Origin: Paenibacillus sp. BJ-4
Lineage (GTDB): Bacteria; Bacillota; Bacilli; Paenibacillales; Paenibacillaceae
Reading direction: 5' to 3'
Length of the DNA stretch: 64,000 nucleotides
Assembly: GCF_020404765.1 (NCBI RefSeq)
Contig: NZ_JAIVEM010000190.1
Coordinates: 1 to 64,000 of the forward strand
Both the position numbers and the translations under genes were made by a program. Positions 7,107-15,451 of the stretch are shown piece after piece. Positions within the stretch are counted from its first letter, which is position 1, and each line of letters opens with the position of its first letter. Below the pieces are notes generated by a model. It was not told the origin of the DNA. It searched no databases and saw only the letters and a list, made by a program, of their open reading frames with translations.

Positions 7107-9593
7107 CTAGCCCGCCCGGTTATCGTTTACCAGTAGCAAATACTCTTCTCGGCCACTATGAATCAATACCTGCGTCACAGACCGGGTCGGGTCTATTTCA
7201 ATATACCGATCTGCCTCAATATCCTTGGCATCCCAATGATTGAGCCGAACAATGTAGCCGATTCGCTGTACATTAAGGGCCACCTGAATACGCGCTACCG
7301 CGCGACCATCATCCAATTCGCTTAATTCTACATGCCCGTCCCGGCATCCAGTTCCCCATACCCATACATTCCAGCCGGAATACTGCTGATCTGCACGCTC
7401 ATAGATCAATTCAATCGTGCGAAAAGAAGCAGTTTCGCCTTTTGCGATTTCCTGATCCATTTTCTTATCCGAACCTTCCGCTCCATTCTCCACTTTCCCG
7501 GTATCCTGATCCTGTTCAGTCGAAGAGGAGACTTGAGCTGGTTTCTCCTGATCATACAGCACCATCATTGACCAGCGCGAAACAGTCACACGATGGCCTG
7601 CTACTTCATATCGTATCTCGTTTCCGGCTCCATGTGCATCCACGACAACATGCCAGCGGTCCGATTCTGCTGGCAGTAAGACCGTTTGCTCCGTATCCGA
7701 ACCGTTATAAATGACCACAATATGATTCCATACGTCGCCGTTAGCGTGATGCCTCAGTGCAAAGGCCACCACATGTCCGCTGCTTTGCAGCACCTCCATA
7801 TGCTGCTCCACCAGTTCACGATGATCCATCCGGAACGCCGGGTGACTGCGTCGCAAAGCGATTAACCCTCGATAGTAGTCAAACACCGGGCGAAACCTCG
7901 CTTTGTTAGCCCAACGGATGGCATTCACCGCATCCACGCTGTGATAGCTGTTATGATCCCCATATTTGGAGCGCAGCAGTTCATCGCCTGCATGGATAAA
8001 AGGAATGCCCTGGGAGGTCAGCACCATACCGTTTGCCAATAAGGATTTTCGTACGGTTTCATCGTCCAGCAAGTCTTTTTCATCCAGTTCCCGATACGGA
8101 TCTGCTTCAGCAACGGCTTGTTCGGCTGTTCTCCCATCGCGCGGCTTCCCCTGCTCCCATTGCGGAAAACCACAGAACTCACGCAAACCTCTTACCGTTA
8201 AAATTTTATCCCACAGATTGAGATTATCATGCGCTGTCACATAATTAATGCTCTCCGAAGGGTGGGCTGTAAAATCATGAATAGCGCCAAAAGCGCCTTT
8301 AAGCACCTGTTCCTCCTGATTCCATGCTCCCGTAGCAAATCCGCTCCCGGTACCGTCGCTGTCACCCTTAATAGCAGAGCGGTAGTTGTCGTTAAAAACA
8401 GCAAAGCCCTTGTCGCGCTGCGTTCCTTTTAACGTCAGCAAAGGCTGCGGGGACTCTCCCCCCGTCCAAGGCTCACCGTAGATCAGCAGATCAGGACGCA
8501 CCTCAGCGCGCAGCTCTTGTGTAAGCTGCTCCACCGTCGGTGTATCAATCAGCCCCATCAAATCAAAACGGAAGCCGTCTATATGATATTCCTTAGCCCA
8601 ATAATGCAGTGAATCCTTGATATACTTGCGAACCATGGGACGTTCGGTTGCCATCTCATTACCTACACCTGACCCGTTGGTAAGCTGTCCCTGCTCATCT
8701 GTCCGGTAATAATAACCGGGTACGACAGGTTCAAACGGTCCCTTTTCCACCGAATAAGTATGGTTGTATACGACGTCCAGAATGACACCGATGCCTGCAG
8801 AATGCAAAGACTGCACCAGCTGCTTCAGCTCACGTATACGTGCCTCCGGATCAGCCGGATTTGAAGAATACGATCCCTCTGGTACATTGTAGTGCTGTGG
8901 ATCATAGCCCCAATTATATTCGGTTTCGAATTCCGCAAAATCATTCACCGTATGGAAATCAGCCACTGGGAGCAAATGAACATGTGTGATACCCAGTTCC
9001 AGCAAATGGTCCAGCCCGATGCTGTTACCCGCCCTATCCTTTAAACCCGAATACGTAAAGGCCGTAAACCTCCCCTGTACGGCAGACAAGTCTTTTTCAC
9101 TCGCATTAAAATGAGTATCCATTGAAAAATCACGTACATGAAGCTCATAAATAACGGCATCCGTGGCCCGCTCAAGTGCAGGACCCATGTCCTCTTCCCA
9201 TCCGTCCGGGTTGGTTTGCGCCAAATCAAGGATCACGGTACGCTGCCCGTTGGCTGACACCGCTGTCGCATAAGGATCGACGGCATAATGAACGGTATGA
9301 TCCGCCCACTCCAGCCTGTACATGTAATAATATCTGTTCCAGTCGCCTTCCAGCTCTACGGACCATACACCTTGATCATCACGGCTCATAAGAAATTCCC
9401 GGCCGCCGCCATGCTCCTGAACGTTCCCTTCCTGATCGTACACCCCCGCGTCGTCATACAACGCCACATGAACCTGCTGCGCAGTTGGCGCCCACACCTT
9501 AAACAGACTGCCCGCAGATGTATAAGTAAGCCCCAAATCATAGCCTTCATATGTGGGATATGTTGTGTGCTCAAGCTGTTTGAAATCAGACAT
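7107..9593 (-). CDS. pulA: Type I pullulanase with a C-terminal CBM41-like module
   Basis: Hydrolyses alpha-1,6 branches of pullulan, glycogen or limit dextrins. The 828-residue protein starts with a CBM48-type domain (YTSAGSLFKVWAPTAQQV). The GH13 barrel follows, with the pullulanase hallmark YNWGYDPQHYN and the regions DVVYNHTY, DGFRFDLMGL (nucleophile Asp), LLIYGEPW (acid/base Glu) and YVTAHDNLNLWDK. After the beta-sandwich comes an acidic linker of about 45 residues (from about 655), then a module with ELIYERADQQYSGWNVWVWG, which resembles CBM41. CBM41 usually sits at the N-terminus and type I cytoplasmic enzymes such as AmyX are about 710-720 residues, so the extra 120 or so C-terminal residues are notable. 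There is no signal peptide, so a cytoplasmic enzyme is likely. Confidence 0.92.
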   Translation of the reverse strand: MSDFKQLEHTTYPTYEGYDLGLTYTSAGSLFKVWAPTAQQVHVALYDDAGVYDQEGNVQEHGGGREFLMSRDDQGVWSVELEGDWNRYYYMYRLEWADHTVHYAVDPYATAVSANGQRTVILDLAQTNPDGWEEDMGPALERATDAVIYELHVRDFSMDTHFNASEKDLSAVQGRFTAFTYSGLKDRAGNSIGLDHLLELGITHVHLLPVADFHTVNDFAEFETEYNWGYDPQHYNVPEGSYSSNPADPEARIRELKQLVQSLHSAGIGVILDVVYNHTYSVEKGPFEPVVPGYYYRTDEQGQLTNGSGVGNEMATERPMVRKYIKDSLHYWAKEYHIDGFRFDLMGLIDTPTVEQLTQELRAEVRPDLLIYGEPWTGGESPQPLLTLKGTQRDKGFAVFNDNYRSAIKGDSDGTGSGFATGAWNQEEQVLKGAFGAIHDFTAHPSESINYVTAHDNLNLWDKILTVRGLREFCGFPQWEQGKPRDGRTAEQAVAEADPYRELDEKDLLDDETVRKSLLANGMVLTSQGIPFIHAGDELLRSKYGDHNSYHSVDAVNAIRWANKARFRPVFDYYRGLIALRRSHPAFRMDHRELVEQHMEVLQSSGHVVAFALRHHANGDVWNHIVVIYNGSDTEQTVLLPAESDRWHVVVDAHGAGNEIRYEVAGHRVTVSRWSMMVLYDQEKPAQVSSSTEQDQDTGKVENGAEGSDKKMDQEIAKGETASFRTIELIYERADQQYSGWNVWVWGTGCRDGHVELSELDDGRAVARIQVALNVQRIGYIVRLNHWDAKDIEADRYIEIDPTRSVTQVLIHSGREEYLLLVNDNRAG

Positions 9594-9854
9594 TCCTGTT
9601 CACCACCCATTTCTGTACATCGGCTTCCGCCTCTGTTCATCCATCATTTATGATGTTTATGACTTGTCAATATACCTTAGGATTTAACAAAATTCTCACC
9701 TCATAGGCTATCAAAATATGACAAGCTTGAAAAGTCGGATGATTTTCAATACGGATGCTGCTTCCATTTCCCACGCACACTCCATTTTATGACAAAACCA
9801 TGAACAGGCTACAGCATCAGCCCTTAGGGCATGTAATATTCCCTTGATCTCATC
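9594..9854. other. Intergenic region upstream of pulA
   Basis: This 260-bp gap holds the presumed minus-strand promoter of the pullulanase gene and the end of the ABC transporter transcript. No clear hairpin with a T run and no recognised operator were seen. Confidence 0.4.
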
Positions 9855-11510
9855 TCAGGACAGTCTGCGGTTATCCATTTGAAAAATATCATCGGCAATC
9901 CGCATAGTGGAGCTTCGGTGCGAAACAAGGACAATGGTTTTGTCCTGCTGCTGTTCCTTTAACGATTTTAAAATAATGGCTTCGTTCAGGCTGTCCAAAT
10001 TGCTGGTAGGCTCGTCCAGCAATAAGAGAGGCGCATCATGGACAAAGGCTCTGGCCAGCCCCAGCCGCTGACGCTCTCCACCGGACAGCCTGTCCCCCAA
10101 TTCTCCGACGCGGCTGTCGTACCCTTGAGGCAAGGTCATAATAAAATCATGCACCGATGCCTTGCGAGCTGCTTTCACAACCTGCTCGTGCGTCGCATCA
10201 GGCTTTCCAATTTTGATATTGGCTGCAATCGTATCATCGAACAGGAACGTATCCTGATCGACATAGCTTTGCAATCCTCTCAAATGGCGGGTTCCTATTT
10301 CCCTCAAATCATGTCCTGACAGCAAAATTCTGCCCTGCTGCGGGTCCCTGAATCGCATCAGCAGCTTAAGCAGCGTTGACTTGCCAGAGCCGCTTTTACC
10401 CTGAATGCCTGTAATTCGCTTATGCGGGATCGTGAGACTTACGTCATCCAGCACGGTTTGACCATCGTAGGCAAAAGTAAGCTTGTCCACCTGTGCTCCA
10501 GTAAAAGCAACGCTCATTCCGTCGATATTTTCCTCTACCTCAGGTGTCTCCTCCAGCAGACTCAACACTCTTTCCCCACTCGCCAGCGTTTGGAGCAGAT
10601 TGTTGGACAAATTGCTGAGTGCGACCACCGGGCCAAATGAACTAAACAAGGCAATGACAGCAATCAGCATTCCTGTAAAGCTGACCTGTCCGCTAGACAT
10701 GCCGTACAATCCAGCCAGCAGCATCAGAAAGGAAAATCCCACTACAGCCGCATCTGTTACTGCTTTTATGATGCCTTCATGATGCTTTAAGACCTTCTGC
10801 TTGATATCCAATTGATCTGTGCGACGGTTAATCTCCGCCAATCGTTGTTCCCCGCACCCGTATTGCACGATTTCCTTCATACCACGTAAGCTGTCCAGAA
10901 AATAACTGCTCAGCTTGCCGAAGCTGCTCCGATATTCCATTCCCTGACGTCTGCCCATACGCGACGTGAACAGTGGAATGAACAGACCCACCGTGATGTA
11001 AGCAAGCGCAGCAAGCCAGCCTAATCCAGGTTCATAGGAACCAATATAAAATACCATGAGCAGCGAAGTCATGATGCCGATTATAACCGGCGCTATTGTA
11101 TGCGCATAAAATACTTCCAGCAGCTCAATATCACTTGTAATCAACGAGATCAGATTTCCCTTGTCCTTGCCTTCGAGCTTGGCTGGAGCCAGTCTGCGCA
11201 AGACTTGAAGCACCTTGTCACGCAGTACAGCCAGCAGCTTGAATGCGAGATAATGACCACTCATTTGCTCGCCATAACGAAATACGCCGCGCAACACGGC
11301 ACAAACCACGATAGAAGTAAGTAAAAACGTCATGCTGTAGCCTGTCGTGATGCCCGTTGCTGTCAGCAGAGCGAGGGCTCCGTAGACAATAATACCGATA
11401 GCACAAACAAAACCGAACACCCCGGTAATGATCGTTATAAGCAGCACAGGTAAAAGAGGCCCGGCCAATATCAGCAATTGGGCCATGATCCGTAATCCGT
11501 GTCTACGCAT
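9855..11510 (-). CDS. ABC transporter ATP-binding/permease protein, second half-transporter (CydC-like)
   Basis: A 551-residue half-transporter of the exporter (type IV) fold. Six membrane helices lie in about residues 10-300. The nucleotide-binding domain has Walker A GKSGSGKST, signature LSGGERQRLGLARA, and Walker B LLLLDEPTS. I chose ATG 11510 (MRRHGLRIMAQ) because GGGGGTG precedes it. It overlaps the stop of the upstream subunit by 8 bp, so the two are translationally coupled and probably form a heterodimer. The NBD is canonical. It resembles CydC but no cydAB genes are near. The Fur box upstream of the pair points to iron- or haem-related transport instead. The substrate is unknown. Confidence 0.88.
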   Translation of the reverse strand: MRRHGLRIMAQLLILAGPLLPVLLITIITGVFGFVCAIGIIVYGALALLTATGITTGYSMTFLLTSIVVCAVLRGVFRYGEQMSGHYLAFKLLAVLRDKVLQVLRRLAPAKLEGKDKGNLISLITSDIELLEVFYAHTIAPVIIGIMTSLLMVFYIGSYEPGLGWLAALAYITVGLFIPLFTSRMGRRQGMEYRSSFGKLSSYFLDSLRGMKEIVQYGCGEQRLAEINRRTDQLDIKQKVLKHHEGIIKAVTDAAVVGFSFLMLLAGLYGMSSGQVSFTGMLIAVIALFSSFGPVVALSNLSNNLLQTLASGERVLSLLEETPEVEENIDGMSVAFTGAQVDKLTFAYDGQTVLDDVSLTIPHKRITGIQGKSGSGKSTLLKLLMRFRDPQQGRILLSGHDLREIGTRHLRGLQSYVDQDTFLFDDTIAANIKIGKPDATHEQVVKAARKASVHDFIMTLPQGYDSRVGELGDRLSGGERQRLGLARAFVHDAPLLLLDEPTSNLDSLNEAIILKSLKEQQQDKTIVLVSHRSSTMRIADDIFQMDNRRLS

Positions 11511-13656
11511 ATACAGCACCCCCATTTACAAATTGTTCTACCCGGTGTTGACTGAGATACATCTCCGCATAATGTCCCTGCTGACTCAAAAGTTCCTGAT
11601 GCGTGCCGGATTCTGCCACCAGACCGTTTTGCAGCACATAGATGCGGTCGGATTGAACAACGTTTTCCAGTCTGTGAGAGATAAGAATCACTGTTTTTGG
11701 GCCTGCCAGTGCGTGTATAACCTCCATAATGCCTTCCTCACTCTCACTGTCGATGTTAGAGGTAGCCTCGTCAAAAATGTACACACGGCTATCATGCAGC
11801 AGCGCTCTGGCTAGCGCCAGCCGTTGTCGTTGTCCACCTGACAGATTCGCCCCCTGTTCCTCCAGCTCCAGTTCCAATCCCCCTTGTGAGAGAATAAAGT
11901 CATACAGCTTCACCTCCCGCAAGGCTTCCAGCATTTGTTCCTCGTCTGCATGCTCATTGCCCATTCTTAGATTAGCTTCAACCGTACCTTTGAAAATATA
12001 GCTGTTAAAGCCGATCCAGGTCATATGTTGCATGCGGCTTTCTTCCGAAATATCAGTAAGCTCGATTCCTCCAACAGTCAGGCTTCCTTGATACCCCTCA
12101 TGATGACCCACGATCAAGCCGGCTACCGTACTTTTACCAGATCCCGATTCCCCGACAATCGAAACGAAGCTGCCCTGAGGGATATCCATGGATATATTTC
12201 GTAGGGTATCTCTTTCGTCGTAGGCAAAATTCACTTGTTCCAGTCGAATATCCGTATTTTCTATGCTTTCTTTTCCTTGGATCAGGTCCTCTGTGCTCAG
12301 CATTTGAAATATTTTGTCACTTGCTGCCATTCCGTTCATGGCGATGTGAAAGTAAGAACCCAGCAAACGCAGCGGAATGAAAAACTCTGCCGACAGTAAA
12401 ACAATGATCAGCGCTCCCGCAAAGCCAATATGGCCTGAAGAGTATTCGCTCACCGCGACCAGCACACCCGCAGCGGCCCCCCCATATGCGATAAGATCCA
12501 TGACGGCTACGGAATTTAGCTGCATGGTCAGCACTTTCATTGTCATTTTGCGAAAATCCTCAGCGGCTATGTTCATTTCCCGATGCTTCTCCTCGTCTGT
12601 ACCGTACATTTTGAGCGTAGTCAGACCCTGTACATTTTCTAAAAAGCTGTGACCCAAATTGACGTAACTGCCCCAATATTTTCGAAACAATTTTTTAGCC
12701 ATCCTCATAATGACAATAATGGATACCGGAATTAGGGGTACGCAGATTAACAGAATAATGGCTGCTTTGAAACTGATAAAAGATAGGGTAATGAACAATG
12801 TGACAGGCGCAAGCAGACTGTAAAACAGCTGAGGCATGTATCTGCCGAAATAAGTTTCAAGCTGCTCCACTCCTTCTACAGCAACCTGAACAACCCCTGA
12901 GGTGGACGTATAATCCGTATAAGAGGGTCCCAGCTTCAGCAGCTTGCCATACATTTGCGAGCGCAGCGTTTTTTTAGCATTCACCGAAGCCCGATAGGAC
13001 AACATACTGGCTCCATAATTACTGAGGCATCGCACTGCAATGGCAGTAAAAACAATGACAGTCGCCGATAAAATCAGCTTACGAGTCACTTGTCCGGCCC
13101 ATGCCTGCTCCAAAACATAGGACATGGACAACACAGCGGCTATACTTCCTAAAAGACCGATCCACTGTACCAGCACACCCCATAGGATATATTTTCGAGA
13201 ATGTTCTACCAGACCGAGCAGACGGCTGTCGACCATTTTAGACCTTTTTTTCGTCGTAGGGGCGGCTTCGGATGAAGATGGAGTTTTCGTCGCAGCTCCC
13301 CTCACGGTTCCGATTCGGAATATAAAAAAATAATATTTAAACAGTATGACTATAGCAATAAGCGTTTTTCCCCATATTGTGGGGGTGAAAATAAATCCCG
13401 TTATAAGCATAGTTGACGCCAAACCCAATGATATGATTTTCGTAGACAACTTCAATGATCTGGTTTGGACAAAGCTTTCCAGATGCTTATGGTATAAAGA
13501 GGTATTCGAAAACCATTGGTGGAGCCTTTCAGACCCCCGCATAAAACAAAAAGTCGCCAGTAGCAAAAACGGCGTAGTCGGCAGCAACGGCACCACCACG
13601 CCAATAACTCCAAGCGCCAAAAAAAGAAACCCTAAGGTAATATATATCGGTTTCAC
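11503..13656 (-). CDS. DUF454 membrane domain fused to an ABC transporter ATP-binding/permease protein
   Basis: The predicted protein has 717 residues. Residues 1-118 are a DUF454 (YbaN-type) domain with the signature VVVPLLPTTPFLLLATFCF and about three membrane helices. A Ser/Lys-rich linker (about 119-140) follows, then a type IV ABC half-transporter with Walker A GESGSGKST, signature LSGGQRQRLALARA and Walker B VYIFDEATS. GTG 13656 is the chosen start because AGGGAGG lies 5-6 bases upstream; the open frame extends 59 codons further but has no such site and would cross the Fur box. DUF454 is normally a separate protein of about 120-130 residues. It is the first gene of a two-gene operon with the half-transporter at 9855. 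Regulation by Fur is strongly suggested by the perfect box 43 bp upstream. Confidence 0.85.
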   Translation of the reverse strand: MKPIYITLGFLFLALGVIGVVVPLLPTTPFLLLATFCFMRGSERLHQWFSNTSLYHKHLESFVQTRSLKLSTKIISLGLASTMLITGFIFTPTIWGKTLIAIVILFKYYFFIFRIGTVRGAATKTPSSSEAAPTTKKRSKMVDSRLLGLVEHSRKYILWGVLVQWIGLLGSIAAVLSMSYVLEQAWAGQVTRKLILSATVIVFTAIAVRCLSNYGASMLSYRASVNAKKTLRSQMYGKLLKLGPSYTDYTSTSGVVQVAVEGVEQLETYFGRYMPQLFYSLLAPVTLFITLSFISFKAAIILLICVPLIPVSIIVIMRMAKKLFRKYWGSYVNLGHSFLENVQGLTTLKMYGTDEEKHREMNIAAEDFRKMTMKVLTMQLNSVAVMDLIAYGGAAAGVLVAVSEYSSGHIGFAGALIIVLLSAEFFIPLRLLGSYFHIAMNGMAASDKIFQMLSTEDLIQGKESIENTDIRLEQVNFAYDERDTLRNISMDIPQGSFVSIVGESGSGKSTVAGLIVGHHEGYQGSLTVGGIELTDISEESRMQHMTWIGFNSYIFKGTVEANLRMGNEHADEEQMLEALREVKLYDFILSQGGLELELEEQGANLSGGQRQRLALARALLHDSRVYIFDEATSNIDSESEEGIMEVIHALAGPKTVILISHRLENVVQSDRIYVLQNGLVAESGTHQELLSQQGHYAEMYLSQHRVEQFVNGGAVYA

Positions 13657-13698
13657 TGTATTCCTCCCTATAGATAAGATAATAAATATCACTTTGTA

Positions 13699-13717
13699 GA
13701 TAATGATAATCATTATC
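13699..13717. promoter_or_regulatory. Perfect 19-bp Fur box
   Basis: GATAATGATAATCATTATC matches the classical ferric uptake regulator consensus at all 19 positions. It lies 43-61 bp upstream of the GTG start of the DUF454-ABC gene and the mtlD terminator separates it from the mannitol operon. Repression of the ABC pair by iron-loaded Fur is the direct reading. Confidence 0.9.
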
Positions 13718-13767
13718 AATATAAAATATTTAGGGAAGGTTGTTATGTGATGTAAATCACGCCCATG

Positions 13768-13840
13768 AAAAAACCTCTTGAAGCACATCGCTACAGAACA
13801 CTTTCGTGTTGATGTAGAATGTTTTGTCTTCAAGAGGTTT
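13768..13840 (-). terminator. Terminator of the mannitol operon
   Basis: Perfect 13-bp arms AAACCTCTTGAAG (13771-13783) and CTTCAAGAGGTTT (13828-13840) enclose a 44-base loop with further pairing. On the minus strand the stem is followed by six T. It sits 35 bp after the mtlD stop codon. Confidence 0.85.
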
Positions 13841-13874
13841 AATCAAAAATAATATGGCGCGTTATTTCGTTGTT

Positions 13875-15020
13875 TTATGAATTTATAATATCATATTGCT
13901 CCAAAACCTGCCGGTGCAGCGGGTGTTCTGCGGGTATGGATGTATAACGCGTCAGCGCCACACCCAGTCCTTCGCTGCGGATCACCTGCTGAAGCTCGAC
14001 TGCCTCGGGGTCTTCCGCGATATCAAATTTACAGGCAGCAGCCATTCCTAACGCAAGATGATCCGTCGGGATGCCATACTCCTGCGCTTGCAGCGCGGGA
14101 CGTACAAGGCGGTCATTAGGAGACAGCTTGCGCAGCGGAGAACGTCCAACTCGAGTAACCTCGTCGGTCAGATTAGGATTGCGGAAACGCTCCAAGATTT
14201 TGGAGATGTACTTCTTGTGCTCCCCTTGATCCAAACCGAAGCGCTGCACAAGCACCGCTCCTGTTTCCTCCAGTGCCCCTTGTATCGAATCCACCACCTT
14301 GTGATCCTTCATGGCCTCCTGAATTGTAGCATAACCTGCGGTATAACCAAGATAAGCCGCCACGCAATGCCCCGTATTCACCGTGAACAGCTTGCGTTCA
14401 ATATAAGGCTCCAAATCCTGCACGTAAAGGATACCTTCGATTTCGTTATGGTCAGGAGCCATTTGCGAACGATCCACAACCCACTCATAAAAAGGCTCTA
14501 CCTGCACATGCAACGGGTCCTCATGATGCTGGATCGGCACAATCCGGTCTACAGCAGCATTTGGAAAATACACCGAAACTTCTGCCTTGACACGGGTCGC
14601 TTCATCCAATAGTGCAAAAACATGCTCTTTCAGTTGGGCGCTACCCCCGATTGCATTTTCGCAGGCGATCACATGCAGCGGCCCTGCCCCTCGCTCTACC
14701 CGCCGCTTGATTCCCTCCGCGATGCCTGCTGCAATATGCTTGAGGATACTGACACCCACTGCGGTCGTTACCAGATCAGCGTGATCTACCGCATCCGCTA
14801 CAGCCATTGCATCTTTGCCGTCAATCGCCGTTACATTCGTGACCGTCTCCGTATCCTTTGTATCATTGGCTAACTCTACAGTATATTGCTTGCGACGCCG
14901 TAATTCAGATACAAGGGTGTCGTTGACATCCGAAAAGACAACCTCATAGCCTGCACGCGAAAGAATCAATCCGATAAAGCCGCGACCGATATTGCCTGCT
15001 CCAAAGTGAACGGCTCTCAT
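13875..15020 (-). CDS. mtlD: Mannitol-1-phosphate 5-dehydrogenase
   Basis: Converts mannitol-1-phosphate to fructose-6-phosphate with NAD+ in the cytoplasm, the last step of mannitol entry. The 381-residue length is typical for bacterial MtlD. The N-terminus has the dinucleotide-binding fold (MRAVHFGAGNIGRGFIG, with FSDVND at the end of the second strand). The catalytic region includes KLFTVNTGHCVAAYLG. It is the last gene of the mannitol operon and overlaps mtlF by 4 bp (ATGA-type junction). A strong terminator follows. Confidence 0.96.
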   Translation of the reverse strand: MRAVHFGAGNIGRGFIGLILSRAGYEVVFSDVNDTLVSELRRRKQYTVELANDTKDTETVTNVTAIDGKDAMAVADAVDHADLVTTAVGVSILKHIAAGIAEGIKRRVERGAGPLHVIACENAIGGSAQLKEHVFALLDEATRVKAEVSVYFPNAAVDRIVPIQHHEDPLHVQVEPFYEWVVDRSQMAPDHNEIEGILYVQDLEPYIERKLFTVNTGHCVAAYLGYTAGYATIQEAMKDHKVVDSIQGALEETGAVLVQRFGLDQGEHKKYISKILERFRNPNLTDEVTRVGRSPLRKLSPNDRLVRPALQAQEYGIPTDHLALGMAAACKFDIAEDPEAVELQQVIRSEGLGVALTRYTSIPAEHPLHRQVLEQYDIINS

Positions 15021-15451
15021 AGCTCCATCTCACTTTCAAACAGATCAATAATTTCCTGAGGACTCACCGCGTTACGAAGTTTGTCCATGTTTTCTTCCTC
15101 CGCACACACCATAGCGATACTCGTCAAAATCTCCATATGATCTCCGCCTTGTGCTGCGATGCCGATCACCATATATGCTTTTTCTTCCCCAAAATTCACA
15201 CCTTGCGGGACCTGAATGATTGAGATGCCCGTAGATTGAATTAACGTTTTGGATTCCTTCGTGCCATGTGGAATAGCCAACCCGTTCCCGACATAAGTGG
15301 ACACGATCTCCTCGCGTTCAAGCATCTTGTCAATGTACTCACTTGTAATATGTCCCGCATCCAGCAGGATTTGTCCAGCCATGCGTATCGCCTCATATTT
15401 GTCTTTGGCGGTTGCGTTCATTTTTACTTTATCTATCGTCATTATGCTCAC
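15017..15451 (-). CDS. mtlF: Mannitol-specific PTS enzyme IIA
   Basis: Transfers phosphate from HPr to the EIICB permease. The 144-residue protein shows the EIIA(Mtl) phospho-His site in VGNGLAIPHGTKESK. The start is GTG 15451, nine to ten bases after GGGAGG. It overlaps the end of mtlR by 4 bp and the start of mtlD by 4 bp, so mtlR-mtlF-mtlD form one translationally coupled string. Its partner permease MtlA lacks an EIIA domain, which fits a separate mtlF. Confidence 0.95.
   Translation of the reverse strand: MSIMTIDKVKMNATAKDKYEAIRMAGQILLDAGHITSEYIDKMLEREEIVSTYVGNGLAIPHGTKESKTLIQSTGISIIQVPQGVNFGEEKAYMVIGIAAQGGDHMEILTSIAMVCAEEENMDKLRNAVSPQEIIDLFESEMEL

Noticed and set aside
9855..13656. Calling the ABC pair CydDC
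   Set aside because: The folds and order resemble CydDC, but no cydAB is present, the first subunit has a DUF454 domain, and a Fur box precedes the pair. Kept as ABC transporter of unknown cargo.
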